From NCBI GenBank assembly GCA_010093705.1, contig MU006094.1, positions 533,550 through 597,549 of the forward strand: DNA of 64,000 bases. Direction: 5' to 3'. The notes beneath the pieces are model-generated. The model saw nothing but the letters and a program-made list of their open reading frames with translations, searched no databases and was not told where the DNA came from. The position numbers and the translations under genes are program-made. Source of the DNA: Patellaria atrata CBS 101060. Taxonomy: Eukaryota; Ascomycota; Dothideomycetes; Patellariales; Patellariaceae. Positions 22,525 to 34,005 of the stretch are shown here, one piece after another (positions within the stretch are counted from its first letter, which is position 1; each line of letters starts with the position of its first letter).

Positions 22525-25500
22525 ATGCTGTCCGCTTTTACTGCCCGTCCGATTGTCGAGCTAAAGCAAAGAGATAAATCCAAGGTTGAATCCATCCTAG
22601 CTTATGGTAAGGCTGTTCAGCTCTGATATCGACCAACAACTAATAAAGTATATAGGGGACAGGCTCCTAGTCGGTCTCAATACAGGAACTCTACGAATTT
22701 ATCGAGTTAATGAACTCCATGACGAATTACCAGCGAACAATGAGAATGTCGAGACCTCGAATGATGTTAAGCCTAAACAGCGCCCTGTTGATCTTCTGCG
22801 CGAGGAGGAGAAGTTCTCTCGTAGGGCAGTTCAACAGCTAGCAATTATAAAAGAGGCAAACATACTAGTCTCTCTCTCGGACAGCTATGTCTCGATTCAT
22901 GATCTTCAAACATATGCGTTACAAGAACGCCTAGAGAAAACACGAGGCGCTACGTCTTTCGCTGTAACTTCGAACATAGTGAAAGACCCAACTACGGGCA
23001 TACCTTCCATAGTCTCCAGATTAGCGGTTGCAGTAAAGAGAAAGATCATATTTTGGTCATGGCAGGATATGGAACTGTCAAGCGAGGTTCCAGAGATAAT
23101 TCTCTTAGCGACAGTTAAATCTATAACATGGGCTTCTGGGACTAAAATTGTAGCGGGTATGGATCCAGGCTTTGTTCTGGTCGATGTTGAATCGCAGGAC
23201 GTTCTGGATATCATAAGACCCGGATCGCTGGGTGATGCGGGAGGACAAGCTGGCGCTAGATTTGGGGCTGTGAGCTCATCTGGTATGAGCTATATGGGAA
23301 TGGGTGGCTGGGTTCCTAAACCAATGGCTACAAAGCTTTCCGACGGTCAATTACTGCTTGCGAAGGATGTCAACAGTTTATTCATCGACGAATCTGGAAA
23401 CGCGTTGGATAAAAGACAGATCCCCTGGGCGATGGCTCCTGAAGCTATAGGATATTCATATCCATATATGCTTGCGTTACAACCACCGTCCAAAGGCGGT
23501 CTAGAAGTCAGAAATCCGGACACACTCTCACTGCTTCAAACAGTGTCCCTACCTAATGCAACTATCCTGCACGTTCCGCAACCTAATATTAGCCTGGCAC
23601 ATGCTGGTAAAGGCTTTTTGGTAGGCAGTGACAGATGTATATGGCGGATGGGAGCCCTCGAATACGAAAGTCAGATTGATGAATTGATTGCTAACGCACG
23701 TTATGATGAGGCAATAAGTTTATTGAACATGCTCGAGGATACGCTTCTTAAAGATAAGGAAGGTCGTATAAGAGAAGCTAAGATGCTAAAAGCGCAAACA
23801 CTATTTGACTTAAGGAAGTATCAAGATGCATTGGATCTATTCTCGGAAGCTTCTACTTCACCAGAGCGCGTCATAGCGCTCTATCCCAAATCCATAGCTG
23901 GTGATCTCTCCTCAATAGAGAGCGTCAAGGATGCGGAAAGTGATGTGGATCATGAAGAACCTAATGGTGGTGCAAACATCACTAATAAAGCAGCACCAAA
24001 CACTCCAGCATCATCATTGGGTCGATCTCTGTTTGGTAAGGTCAAAACCGAGCAGAAGAAGGTAGACTCTGATACATCTTCCATTCTATCATTGAAAATC
24101 GGTGACTCCGCTGCGTCGGTTAGTGACAGGGGAAAACACACTGAGACTGTGCAAGATAAACCACTAGGTAAGTTGTATTCTACATCTTGCGAGTATGGAA
24201 CTAACAATTCTGAAGAAGGTAAAGACTTGATACTAGCGGCCCATGCGCTCTCTCAATTTCTGGTTCAAACTCGGTCTCAATTACAACGATATATTAACAT
24301 CGATGGCACATTGAAACAACCCATTCCGACTCCCGGCGACGGTCAAATTGAGGAGGTGAAGCCACCATTTCACCACCTCATAATTCTTCCCTCGTCTAAT
24401 GCCACGAACATTGACTGGCAAGAGAAGCTCCATGAGGTTGCGGTCATAGTTGACACGACGCTCTTTCGTGCATATATGTATGCCCGTCCAGCATTAGCAG
24501 GGCCGCTCTTTCGTCTGGATAACTTTTGCGATCCAGTTGTTGTCCGTGATAAGCTGTATGAAAGTGGTAGATACAATGATCTTATTGATTTCTTACACGG
24601 AAAAAAGTTACATAGAGAGGCACTGGAACTTCTAGCGAAATTCGGCAAGAATGAGGCAGATGAAGAAGTATCATCAATTCTGCGCGGACCTCAACGGACG
24701 ATTGGCTACCTGCAGCAACTACCTCCAGAGATGATCGACCTAATTCTTGAGTTCGCAGAATGGCCGCTTCGGACAGATCCTGATGCAGGAATGGAGATAT
24801 TTCTCGCCGATACTGAAAATGCAGAGACGTTACCTCGAAAGAAAGTGCTACAATTTCTAGAGAAGATAAACTCCGATCTCGCCGTCCGATATCTGGAGCA
24901 TATTGTGAATGAACTCAATGATCAGACACCAGATTATCATCAACGACTCATCGATTTGTATCTGGAACGACTGAAAATCAAAGCTGATGAAAAGGAAGCC
25001 CTCGTCTTTAAATCCGAAGAGGATAGAAAGAATTGGCGAGAACGATTGCAAGAATTCCTCAACAAAAGTGGACAATATAATAGAGCACAAACCCTACGCC
25101 AGTTATCTGCAGATGGTAAATATTTTCCTTCTCATGAAAAGGTTCCTGCTAAGACCCCTTCTAGACCCCGATTTTCACGAATCACGTGCCATTGTTCTTA
25201 GCAACATGGGACAGTACAGACAAGCATTGCAGATTTACGTTTTCCAAATCAAAGACTACCAAAAAGCCGAAGAGTAAGTGCACAACGCATATAAAAGTTT
25301 AGCTACTAATTCGAGATAGTTACTGCAACCAGATATACATATCGAAGACAGCGGGAAGCAGCGCAACTTCTACGCATCAAGCACCACCATCAGATCCAGA
25401 TGACTCGGAGCCGTCGATCTATCACATCCTTCTTTCCCTTTACCTGAACCCGCCTCCACCAAACAAAGCGAACTGGTCACCAGCACTCGATCTCCTCTCT

Positions 25501-25881
25501 AAGCATGGAGCTCGCCTTCCAGCGTTATCAACGCTAGAACTTGTGCCTCCATCGCTTCCGGTCAAAGATCTCGAATCGTATTTCCGAGGTAGAATTCGAT
25601 CAGCTAACTCAATACTCAACGAGGAAAGAATAGCGAGCCGGCTGAGGGCGGTAGAGAAGGGGGAAGTGGAGGGCGCACTTTTGCTTGGAGATGGCACGAC
25701 GGGTAATGGAGGGAAAAATAGACGGGTCATCATCGGGGAAGATAGACATTGTACAGTGTGTCACAAGAGATTCGGTGGAAGTGCCATCAAAGTGTTGCCT
25801 GATAATAGCGTTGTCCATTGGGGATGCTTCAATCGCGGCGCTGGACAAGGAGCGGAAGGTCCGAGGCGAAGAGGCTGGTGA
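22525..25881 (+). CDS. VPS39: Vps39/Vam6-like vacuolar morphogenesis protein (HOPS subunit)
   Basis: About 1070 aa in four exons (22525-22606, 22656-25115, 25165-25273, 25320-25881). It is a tethering subunit of the HOPS complex at the vacuole/late endosome, where Vps39 binds the Rab7 Ypt7 and promotes fusion. Residues about 20-300 form the CNH (citron-homology) beta-propeller (DRLLVGLNTGTLRIYRV, LPNATILHVPQPN). The middle has clathrin-heavy-chain-like helices (ALDLFSEASTSPERVIALYP; VRDKLYESGRYNDLIDFLHG), i.e. the Vps39_1 region. The C-terminal Vps39_2 domain ends with HCTVCHKRFGG and VHWGC, a zinc-ribbon-like CxxC/HxxC pair. A long acidic/Ser linker (about residues 450-560) is normal in filamentous fungi. 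Intron 2 closes the frame as SAD-DPDFHESRA. It is convergent with the Gon7-like gene. Confidence 0.93.
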
Positions 25882-26139
25882 GATGCGGTCTTGCATTCTT
25901 TTGCTGGCGTTAGAGATACCCATTAGAATACGATATCGCAATTCGCTGAATATATTGTTGTATGTACAATCGTCAACCTGAAGATTGTGTGAACTTGATA
26001 ATTCCGTCGTAGATTTCACGTTGCCCGTTATCCGTGATGATTTTGGCTCCTCTTCACCAGACAAAGCGAGTTCCACGAGTGACGTAACTATTCACATTGT
26101 GAGTGCGTTTGTATTTCCAAGGCAACATTTTCTGCGCAC

Positions 26140-26442
26140 TCAATCATCTTCCACAACTTCTTCTCCATAATTTTGTTCCTCTTTTGCCTCATCCAAAGCA
26201 ACGTGCCCATTTGTCGCCGAACTTGCTTTATCCTCCTCCATCTTTTGCGTCAGGAAGTCGTTGATAGAGCTCTGAAGTTGTAAGACGGAGGAACGTAGGG
26301 CTGAAAGATGGGCAACGTTGTTAGCACTCATCGGGCTGCTCGAGGGCGCCGGCGGGAGGATGTCATGGCTGAATTGTTTCGGCAAAGAAATGTTAGGTGA
26401 GGTGTACGATGCTGTTAACTGGGTTTGCGAAGAGTTGGCCAT
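26140..26442 (-). CDS. GON7: Gon7-like KEOPS/EKC complex subunit
   Basis: Intronless 100-aa acidic protein. The central helix LSALRSSVLQLQSSINDFLT, followed by QKMEEDK, matches the fungal Gon7 pattern, a short helical protein that binds Pcc1 in the KEOPS complex. KEOPS makes the N6-threonylcarbamoyl-adenosine modification at A37 of ANN-decoding tRNAs and is linked to telomere maintenance. The N-terminus (about 50 residues, Ser/Pro-rich) and acidic tail (EEVVEDD) are probably disordered, also as in Gon7. Recognition rests on this short helix and on size, so confidence is moderate. It lies tail-to-tail with VPS39 and head-to-head with the HbrB gene. Confidence 0.68.
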   Translation of the reverse strand: MANSSQTQLTASYTSPNISLPKQFSHDILPPAPSSSPMSANNVAHLSALRSSVLQLQSSINDFLTQKMEEDKASSATNGHVALDEAKEEQNYGEEVVEDD

Positions 26443-26794
26443 TTCGAGAGGTTCCAGAACTTGTGGGAGAGTTCTTCCTATCGTCTAAAAATGACGGATG
26501 AGGTTGAGGCTCTTATATCTAGCAAGTTTGATAGTTCTAGCGTGGTGGTTGGCGTGGAGATCCCCTCTCTCTCCTCAGCCCTATCAATATGATGCTTGAC
26601 GAACATCTGGCGATCCAAGTCCTCCAAGTCCTCCGTGTGCCATTACATTCATTTCTCCATTGTTTACCGTCATGCTGGCCATGATCCATATGCCCATACC
26701 ATCGACTCTTATTAACCGTTGAAGGGTTGCTAACTTTCAAAGCTCGAGGCCTCCCACGGACAGCTCAAGTACCTCAACCATCAAAGCCTCCATC
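26443..26794. promoter_or_regulatory. Divergent promoter of the GON7-like and HbrB genes
   Basis: This 352-bp gap lies between two head-to-head starts. It includes a short tandem, TCCAAGTCCTCCAAGTCCTC, near 26613-26632. No clear TATA box was seen. Confidence 0.4.
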
Positions 26795-29326
26795 ATGAAC
26801 CCAAAACCGAAATCTACCTCGCCTTCAAAGGCATTGAAATCACCTATCACTTTTTCCGCAAATTCTACGAGCGGCACGCAATCCCCTTCCATTCAGACCC
26901 GCCATAGAGCTGCATCCACCGACGATAGCGAATCATCCGATTCATCACAGCTAACTCCACTCTCTATTCCCCGCGCTCCCTACATACATCCACCCAGCTC
27001 CCGCGGATCCCCTTCTTCAAACACGGGCAGTACAACAAACCTTCCCAACTTCTCGCGTCCAGCACCACCGCGTTCTTCGAACGATCTGCCCCTCCGTGCC
27101 AATTCCCCAGCAGTTCCGCAAGGGTCACACATAGGTCACAGACCGCGACAGCACTCTCAAGGTTTCTTTGAACCTACTCTTCCCTCCACATCAGCAGCGA
27201 GTCCTAGCCAGATGTCGAATCTGACAGCTTCTCAAATCGCGGCGCAAGCTGCTATGCATGTGCAAAACAATCAGCACATGCGCAAACGATCTCAGACTAT
27301 ACCTGAGCCTGGCGCAACCCATGCGCCTCCTACTAGTCGACGTCACCCACCCTCCAATGCTACTTCCCCTCCATTGCCCTCTCAGCAGAGTCTAGCACCA
27401 GGTTCAAATTCAGGATTACAATATCAGAATGGCATTGTTGGAGGGCATAGAGTTGCTGCAACAGCAGCGGCCAACGTTGTATTTCCAAGGAGTCCATTAC
27501 ATTCCCCAGGACTACAAGCAGGTTCAGAGCCACCTATCCAGACTCATTCTCCAGCTCCTGATAAGGAGCAGAAACATGGAAAAGAGAAGTCAAAGATGAA
27601 GCTATTCCATAAACCAAAGGGCATTAGCATTTCTAAAGAGAAAAGTGAATTCGATAAGAGACATCCCGCACTGCCATCCCCAAATAAGATGGGAATGCAA
27701 AGTACAGGAGCTCTATCAAGAATGATGATGAATGCTTCAACTACTAGTTTGGCCGATCCTACAATGTCAGGCGCCTCATCAATGTATTCATCTGCCAATG
27801 CTTCAACTTCAACTCTGGTACCAATTGACAGAGCTGCTACATTCGCCGTGGAGAAGGAAAAGGAGAAACACAAGCATCATTTCTTGTCGAGGCAGAAGAA
27901 AAGGGACAAGGAGGAGCACCACCATCTACCGCTCTCCTCTGCAAGCAGTACTTCTAAGCCCACAGATCCTAACGCTCCGCATCCACTATACTCTTTCGCC
28001 GCGCCATCATCTCCCGGACACGGAAGTTCGTTCGCAAAGTCAGTGAGTGGTTTTGATTTAAGACATGGCGGACGAGCACTCCGTGAGAAGAAGAAGGAGG
28101 AAAAGGCTGCATCCGCCCTTGGCCCTAGCAGTAGCAATTTGTCGATTGAAACAGCACATCGTGAGCGCAATCCATCGTTCAGTACGGATAGGAGCGACTG
28201 GCCCGGAGCAGGAAGTTTAGGCTCTGCAGGTGGGTCGTACAACCAACCCAGCAGTTATCCTTTAGAACAGTCGATGTCGCAACACAATGCTGCATCCGTT
28301 GGTGCTACGTTTGGCCTCCCAGGCATGACCCCTGACGATGCGTGGCCGTTGTTGAAGGCCAGGTTGTTGAACATCTTCGAGGGCGAAGAGCCGCGTCCAC
28401 CCATTGAGGATTTTAATGCCTTAGTATCAGTGCATATTCGACGTTGTGTCCAGCGGCGCGCACCAACGATCATCATTGAAGATTTGAATGAGCTCCTTAA
28501 CACTGGATTTTCGTCTCTCGATCAAACGTTACGTCGTGTTCCAGACGATCGTCTGATTCCTCACCTCGTCGAGATGTGGCTCGTAGTATTCACGACCATT
28601 CTTCCATTTCTTCAAGCCGTCTTTCTGCCTCTCGATCTTGAATTTAAGGGACGTGGCTCCATCATGGGTCCCCGCGAAGCCGCTGATTTCTGGGGTGGCA
28701 CCCTCCCTGAAAGCGACGGTAGTAATGGGAACATCCCTTCACTAGGCGAGTCGCTAGACGTTCGTCGCATCACCCTGATAACCTTCCGTGACACAGTGAT
28801 CTTACCTCGTAACGACACCCTTGTGGCCATCTTCTCACGCCTATCCCTGGACAATCTCAGCGCAGGTCTCAACGAGGACCCCAGAAATGGTGCCACCGTC
28901 ACTAGTGTACGACCGGGGACGGCACATTCAACGGATCCAACTCCCTCGTCCTTCAACTCTCAAGCTTCGACCCTTCTGGATAGCGGCGCAAATTCCTCCG
29001 GACCGTCTCTTGGTGCCCGTTCCCGCGCGACTTCGAACACGTCTGCAGGCTCATTCCATAGCATCGGCTCTCCACCACCACCTTTACCCGGCCCGGCACC
29101 CATGGATTCGGCAAAAGTTACGGAGATGGTCGGTAGGATGTTGCAGTGTGTTAGCGTGCTGGCTAGTGTGCAGAGCGGCGATGAGAGTCAGGTCAAGATG
29201 GAAAGATTGACGAAGGAGCTGAAGCATAATTGGTTGGGTAGAGGTAGGACGGGAAGACAGAGACAAGGTTTCGTTGGAACCAGACTCCCCAGGGGTCAGA
29301 CCGGGATGGGAGCTGGCGTTCTTTAG
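26795..29326 (+). CDS. HbrB/Bit61-like TORC2 subunit
   Basis: Intronless 843-aa protein with a conserved HbrB domain (about residues 510-690): DDAWPLLKARLLNIFEGE, the helix DFNALVSVHIRRCVQRR, then RLIPHLVEMWLVVFTTILPF, LQAVFLPLDLEFKG and MGPREAADFW. HbrB of Aspergillus nidulans (hyperbranching) and yeast Bit61/Bit2 are components of TOR complex 2 at the plasma membrane. The first 500 residues are disordered, rich in Ser, Pro and Gln, with a basic Lys patch (KEKHKHHFLSRQKKRDKEEH) that may bind membrane or nucleic acid. The C-terminus has a further Ser/Pro linker (TSAGSFHSIGSPPPPLPGP) and a last helical segment (KVTEMVGRMLQCVSVLA). Length is typical for filamentous ascomycetes. Confidence 0.92.
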   Translation: MNPKPKSTSPSKALKSPITFSANSTSGTQSPSIQTRHRAASTDDSESSDSSQLTPLSIPRAPYIHPPSSRGSPSSNTGSTTNLPNFSRPAPPRSSNDLPLRANSPAVPQGSHIGHRPRQHSQGFFEPTLPSTSAASPSQMSNLTASQIAAQAAMHVQNNQHMRKRSQTIPEPGATHAPPTSRRHPPSNATSPPLPSQQSLAPGSNSGLQYQNGIVGGHRVAATAAANVVFPRSPLHSPGLQAGSEPPIQTHSPAPDKEQKHGKEKSKMKLFHKPKGISISKEKSEFDKRHPALPSPNKMGMQSTGALSRMMMNASTTSLADPTMSGASSMYSSANASTSTLVPIDRAATFAVEKEKEKHKHHFLSRQKKRDKEEHHHLPLSSASSTSKPTDPNAPHPLYSFAAPSSPGHGSSFAKSVSGFDLRHGGRALREKKKEEKAASALGPSSSNLSIETAHRERNPSFSTDRSDWPGAGSLGSAGGSYNQPSSYPLEQSMSQHNAASVGATFGLPGMTPDDAWPLLKARLLNIFEGEEPRPPIEDFNALVSVHIRRCVQRRAPTIIIEDLNELLNTGFSSLDQTLRRVPDDRLIPHLVEMWLVVFTTILPFLQAVFLPLDLEFKGRGSIMGPREAADFWGGTLPESDGSNGNIPSLGESLDVRRITLITFRDTVILPRNDTLVAIFSRLSLDNLSAGLNEDPRNGATVTSVRPGTAHSTDPTPSSFNSQASTLLDSGANSSGPSLGARSRATSNTSAGSFHSIGSPPPPLPGPAPMDSAKVTEMVGRMLQCVSVLASVQSGDESQVKMERLTKELKHNWLGRGRTGRQRQGFVGTRLPRGQTGMGAGVL

Positions 29327-30002
29327 GTGCTGACTGCTGGAGTAGGTTCATGATCTTGTTGGATGGGAGGATTTTGGCATCTTGGGCATGGTTCTCTTTC
29401 GGATTTTGTACAGTAGGAATCTAAGGAGCGAGGAGTATGGTGCATTGGCTGGTTGGAAGCCATAAAAGGGATATCATCAAGGTTGGATTAGGCGTGCATG
29501 GAGTCGGCATTATGAATGCACAATCGACTGCGTTCAGGCAGTGCGGCGTAGTCTCATATAACCCCTTTTGGGGTTCTGCTTTCAACTGTACTATAGGCCT
29601 ACACGGCAAATGAAAAGTTGGTAAAGAGCATAAAGAGCGTCGGTTAGCATCTTTTGATATTCTTATGGTGCGGGATATGGCCACGAGGCACATCGGGGGC
29701 CATTGGACCGTACGTACTCTATAGTACGATCGATATGGTAATGTCTGGTTCTTTTGATACCATCCCTCCGCATTTGAAATTGGATATTAAGTTGTACTAG
29801 GAGCTACCTCGCCACACCCTTCGAAGTATTACTCTCAGCAACCGTTTATTTTGTCCCCTAACGGATATTCTGCCGACAAACGGTATGGAAGTCGGGCCGA
29901 TATATATCTCGTCAGTTTCGGGAACAGGGATAGCAGATACGACTCAAACAAATCCAAGCCGATCTCGGCCAAACACCCCATCCCAATCCTCCCTCTAACC
30001 CC
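29327..30002. other. Convergent 3' region between HbrB and an alcohol dehydrogenase
   Basis: 3' flanks of two convergent genes. It includes a small near-palindrome, CCGTACGTACTCTATAGTAC, at about 29708-29727. A minus-strand open frame at 29421-29693 gives a Cys/Pro-rich translation without a domain and was not called. Confidence 0.45.
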
Positions 30003-31518
30003 CTATTCCAAACTCAACACAACCCTCCCCTCCAACATCCCCCTCTCCATCTCCTCAAAAACGCCCGTCAGCCCCTCCATCCTCTCCTCTCTAACCCTAA
30101 CCTCCACAACGCCCCTAGCCGCAAACCCAAGCACCTCGTCCGCCTCCCTCCTCCCACCAACCGCACACCCAACAACACTCAACTCCCTCGCCACCACAGA
30201 CACCGGCACACACCCCCTCACCGGCTTTCCCTCCCCCTCGGGCACACCGACACACACGACCCGGCCGCCAAACCGCAACATCCCTACCGCGCCATCGTAC
30301 GCGGCGTCCGCCCCCGCGAGCACCAGCACAGCCCTGACGCCCACCCCACCATCCGACGCCCCCCTAACCGCGCCCACGACATCAGGCGCCGTGTGCGCGA
30401 CGAAGGCCTCGGCGCCGCTGGCCACGCTGATCCCGCGCTTGGACTCGGCGTCGACGGCTACGACGCGTAGCCCCATCCCGCGGGTGGCGAGTTGCACCGC
30501 GATGTGCCCGAGCCCGCCGCCGGAGCCGAGGATCGCGATTTGGTCGCCGGCGCGCGCGCCGCTCTTGCGGAGGGCGCTGTAGGCGGTCAGGCCGGCGCAG
30601 AGGAAGGGTGCCGCGAGTTGGGAGGGGAGGCAGGCTGGGATCGGGGTTACGTAGGAGGCCGACGAGATGAGGTATTGGGCGAAGGTGCCGGGGTGGTGGT
30701 AGCCGGAGATTTTTTGCCTGAGAGGGGGGGGGTTGGGGGTTAGTGGTTGGGTGGTTGGAAGGCTATGAAAAGGAGAGAGGGGGGGAGGGGTGTTACTTGA
30801 AGCAGTTTGCGTCGTGGCCTTCTCTGCATGCAGCTGTAGTTGGGTTATCTCGTTCGTCAGCGTTGTATTCTGTCTTTCTAGTCTTGTTTCTTTTCTGTAT
30901 TCTTATCCTCCTTTTTCTTTTCCCTTCTTTTCATTACTCCCACTCTACTCTAGCCTATGGGAACAGACCCTCTTTATCCTCTATCCAGTTCTCAACCCGG
31001 AGGGAGCGGAACTCACCGCAGTTATCGCAGATACTTGCAACCCACTTCACACCCACCCTAGCCCCAACTTTGACACCGGATCTCTCACACCCCGGACCGA
31101 GTTTGACAACCTTGCCGACTCCCTCGTGGCCGCCGACTTGACCCGCCGGCGTGGGATAAGGTAGTGCGGGCCAGGAGTTGGTCATGATGCCGAGGTCGCT
31201 GTGGCAGACGCCGGAGTGTGTTCTGAGGCAAGACAAAACGTTAACTACGTTGGTCCTCGGGGAATCGGGAAAGTATGCTAACTCCTGGGGACGGGGGGAA
31301 ATTCGGGATGGATGAGGTCTGGTTTGGGGGTTTCAAAGGGGCTTCTTGGGACAAGGAAAGAGAAGGAGAAGTGAAGTATACAGGTTGATCAACACCTCGC
31401 CCATCCCTGGCTCCGGCGTCTCGAGCTCGACGACCTTGGTCGATATCGTGCCGGGCTTGTCGTAAACGACCGCTTTATACGTCTTCGGGATCTTGATCTC
31501 GGCCTCCGCATCCGCCAT
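30003..31518 (-). CDS. Zinc-dependent alcohol dehydrogenase (MDR family)
   Basis: About 364 aa in four exons (31518-31382, 31222-31017, 30833-30797, 30717-30003). It is a medium-chain dehydrogenase/reductase that oxidises a primary or secondary alcohol with NAD(P)+. Catalytic-zinc ligands: Cys of HSGVCHSDLG and GGHEGVGKVV. The structural-zinc lobe has four Cys: ICDNC, AACREGHDANC. Exon 3 is only 37 nt, and the reading crosses three introns as CDNC-AAC-REGHDANCFK-QKISGYHHPG. The Rossmann segment is AILGSGGGLGHIAVQLATRG. Sequence order (VCHSDLG, GHEGVG, QKISGYHHPGTF, YVTPIPACL) matches the propanol-preferring/yeast-Adh type. Exon 4 is unusually GC-rich, so a long antisense open frame appears there. 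It is divergent from nothing and convergent with HbrB. Confidence 0.93.
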
Positions 31519-32129
31519 CTTGGAAAGAAAATGACCGGTCTGGGGAATTTTCACTTGAAATAAAATGAAAAGAGGAAGGAAGAAAGTGGGGAGAATAGAA
31601 AGCGAATGGTAAAATAGAGATGGATCCGGATATCCCCTTTTCATTTATACCTAACATTTCTCTCTCTGTGTCTCCTCCCCTCTTTGCCGTTACGATATTC
31701 GTACATGTGCTACATGTGTACTACGTCTGAGCTACGTGAAGCTGATGGTGATCAAGACGCAACTAACGCCCATGTTGCACTTGTGAACTACTCGGCAGGT
31801 GTAAAACTACTCACAGCCCGCTACAGATGCGGGGAAGCTTGGGGTTGACTCATTCTTTGCTACGGGAGTGCTAAAAGCCGCGGCATCGATTCTTGCTCAA
31901 TATCTACATATCGGATATGGATGTGGCGATATGTGTTGACGTAAGTAGTGAATTTGGAGTGCTCAAAGGTTGATGATGCAGACTGTAAATCACTGGGGTA
32001 TGTAGTGAGAGGAGTAGTACAGCTATATTCCTTATAGGATGTTGTGCAGTAGTATCCCAAAGGGATAAATAGTTCATTAGATTCATTGTAAGACGCTAAA
32101 GCAACAACTGGAATTCAGACCCGACCGAA
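31519..32129. other. Spacer between the ADH promoter and RFC5
   Basis: The ADH 5' region and RFC5 3' flank. There is a C/T-rich tract on the ADH coding strand (about 31555-31620) typical of a fungal leader. No gene is seen. Confidence 0.5.
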
Positions 32130-33465
32130 TTAGAAATCCATGCCCATGAGATAGCTGTCATATCATCAGATTTAGTCAACCTAGGGGGAAATGTCGCACT
32201 TACCTTTCCGTTATATGCATATACTTCGTAACAAAAGCTTCTAGATGAAAGATAACTTTCTACATGGAGATTGTACATTAGCCAACGTTTCTAGGGAAAT
32301 TTGGGTAGGCTATAAGTCGAACTTACGCTACCTAGTCGTATCCTATGCTCGTAGAATGCCGACCACTTGACGATGTCGGCCTTTAATGCATCGTCTGATT
32401 TTGCTATGAGCTTGAATGTAAGAGTCTATCAATAATTAGCAAAGTCTCGCACATGAATACGTTCATTTCTCACTTTAAGAATCGTAGTCGGCGGTATGCA
32501 GTGCACCAATAGATCATACAGCTTCGACCTAACCACCAATATCCTGGCAGGTGTATGTTCCTCAATCATATCCTTCGCGATCTGTTCAATAAGCGCCTCC
32601 CAATCTGGCGGCGGTATGGGAGTCTTCTCATTCACATTTTCGCTGTTCCAAGTCAGCCTCGTCCTCTCTCTTAGCCCCTTTCTACAATCACTCACTTCTG
32701 CGCATAAACCGCCTCAAACATCAACAATGCTCGCCTCAAATTTCTCCCACTCTCCTTCGCAATCCTCTTATTAAGTGCATCCACCAGCTTATATTTTTCC
32801 TTTTGCCCGACCTTATTCAGCACCTTAACGATATCCTCCTCGCTCGGCGCCGCAACCCTCACCAACAACGTCCTACTCCTGATCGGCGCGATGATATTAC
32901 TCGTACTGTTCGCCAGCAAGATCAACCTCAGATTCGGACTATACTTCTCCATGGTCCTCCTAAGCGCAGCTTGCGCATCTCTTGTCAAATGATCTGCCTC
33001 GTTAATCACCACGACCTTAAACCTCTGCTTCGCCCCCAGGTCGACCTGCTGCGTCTGCGCGACTTCTTTCAGCAAGTCTTGTATGACGACGCGGTCATAG
33101 TTCCCGACATCTGACGGTGTGATCTCGAGGTGGTACACCGAAGCCACGATGTTGAACTCGAGTTTGCGGTTCGACGTCGTTTGGAAAACTCGGGAGTCGA
33201 TTTTGATCTTTTCGACGCCCGGTCCATACAGCTCTTTTAGCGTAGCGACGATACGTGTCTTTTTGCCCGCACCGCTGGGGCCGTATACGAGGAGGTGGGG
33301 GAAGTCGCCGCTCTGTGCCTATGGTTTGTACGTTAGGAACTTGATGGTTAGTGGGTGGAATTTGGGGGTTTTCTTTACGAGAGCTCGTAAACGCTCTGAG
33401 AGATCTTCATGGTAACTGAGAGCGTCTAGATTTCGGGGACGGTGTTTATCTACTAGCAATGCCAT
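32130..33465 (-). CDS. RFC5: Replication factor C subunit 5
   Basis: About 352 aa in six exons (33465-33379, 33318-32696, 32642-32474, 32425-32327, 32259-32204, 32154-32130). It is an AAA+ clamp-loader subunit that helps load PCNA at primer-template junctions. MALLVDKHRPRNLDALSYH begins with the RFC box II-like MALLVDKHRP. Walker A reads YGPSGAGKKT (atypical Lys-Lys, as in Rfc5), and the sensor region is VVINEADHLTRDAQAALRRTMEKY with a DEAD-equivalent NEAD, as expected in this subunit. Box VII-like ANSTSNIIAPIRSR and the SRC-like IRSRTLLVRV follow. The last exon, only 25 nt, encodes YLMGMDF, and the penultimate FHLEAFVTKYM; both are Rfc5-typical. Its promoter contains MCB and SCB-like boxes (listed separately), consistent with G1/S expression. 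Confidence 0.95.
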
Positions 33466-34005
33466 TGTGATCGAGATGTGAGTTTTGGGTTGTAGTGTTG
33501 AGAGCTCTCGGACGGGAGACGCGTTTTCGCGTTAAGTGGTTATGACTAAGCAGGCTGTTCTACGAGCCAATATCAGACTATATGAACAAGCAGAACAAAG
33601 AACACAATCACTTTCAATTTAAAAGTCAATCTCTGGAAAAGCCGTTTTTAGTTAAAAAGTATCGATATGCAAGATACATCATTGAAATTTACGTCTTAAG
33701 TTGAGTGTTCCCAATCCAACTAGTTTCCTCAGCAACCGTGAACCTAGCTAACAGGTAAGAGGATCGACAATAAAAACTATAACGTTCTATTTATTCCTCT
33801 ATCCTATCTTCACGACGCTTGCTCAAGAAAATTGAAAGAAAATATGGGAGATCTAAACTGTACTCATTCCCCCATTCTAGCCAGGCATAATTACTCAATT
33901 ATACCCGCCGGTTCTTTTTTTCTTTTCTTTGACTTATCCTCTATCTTACAAATTATTCCCCATGTCTCCCTCCCTATTATACTCTATCCCTTCTCCCCAA
34001 ACCCC
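33466..34005. other. RFC5 promoter and 3' flank of a small gene
   Basis: Contains the RFC5 cell-cycle boxes (33518-33532) and otherwise no gene, RNA or repeat that I can recognise. Confidence 0.5.
33518..33532 (-). promoter_or_regulatory. MCB plus SCB-like cell-cycle boxes of RFC5
   Basis: On the minus strand the sequence reads AACGCGAAAACGCGT. It contains the MluI cell-cycle box ACGCGT (33519-33524) and an overlapping CGCGAAAA (33524-33531), which fits the Swi4/6 box C(G/A)CGAAA. Both lie about 55-65 bp upstream of the RFC5 ATG. MBF/SBF-type regulation of replication genes is well known in fungi; binding here is inferred. Confidence 0.62.

Noticed and set aside
29851-30582. 243-aa plus-strand open frame rich in Pro, Thr and Ser
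   Set aside because: It lies antisense to the GC-rich last exon of the alcohol dehydrogenase, whose motifs and exon phases are clear; the frame is a codon-bias shadow.
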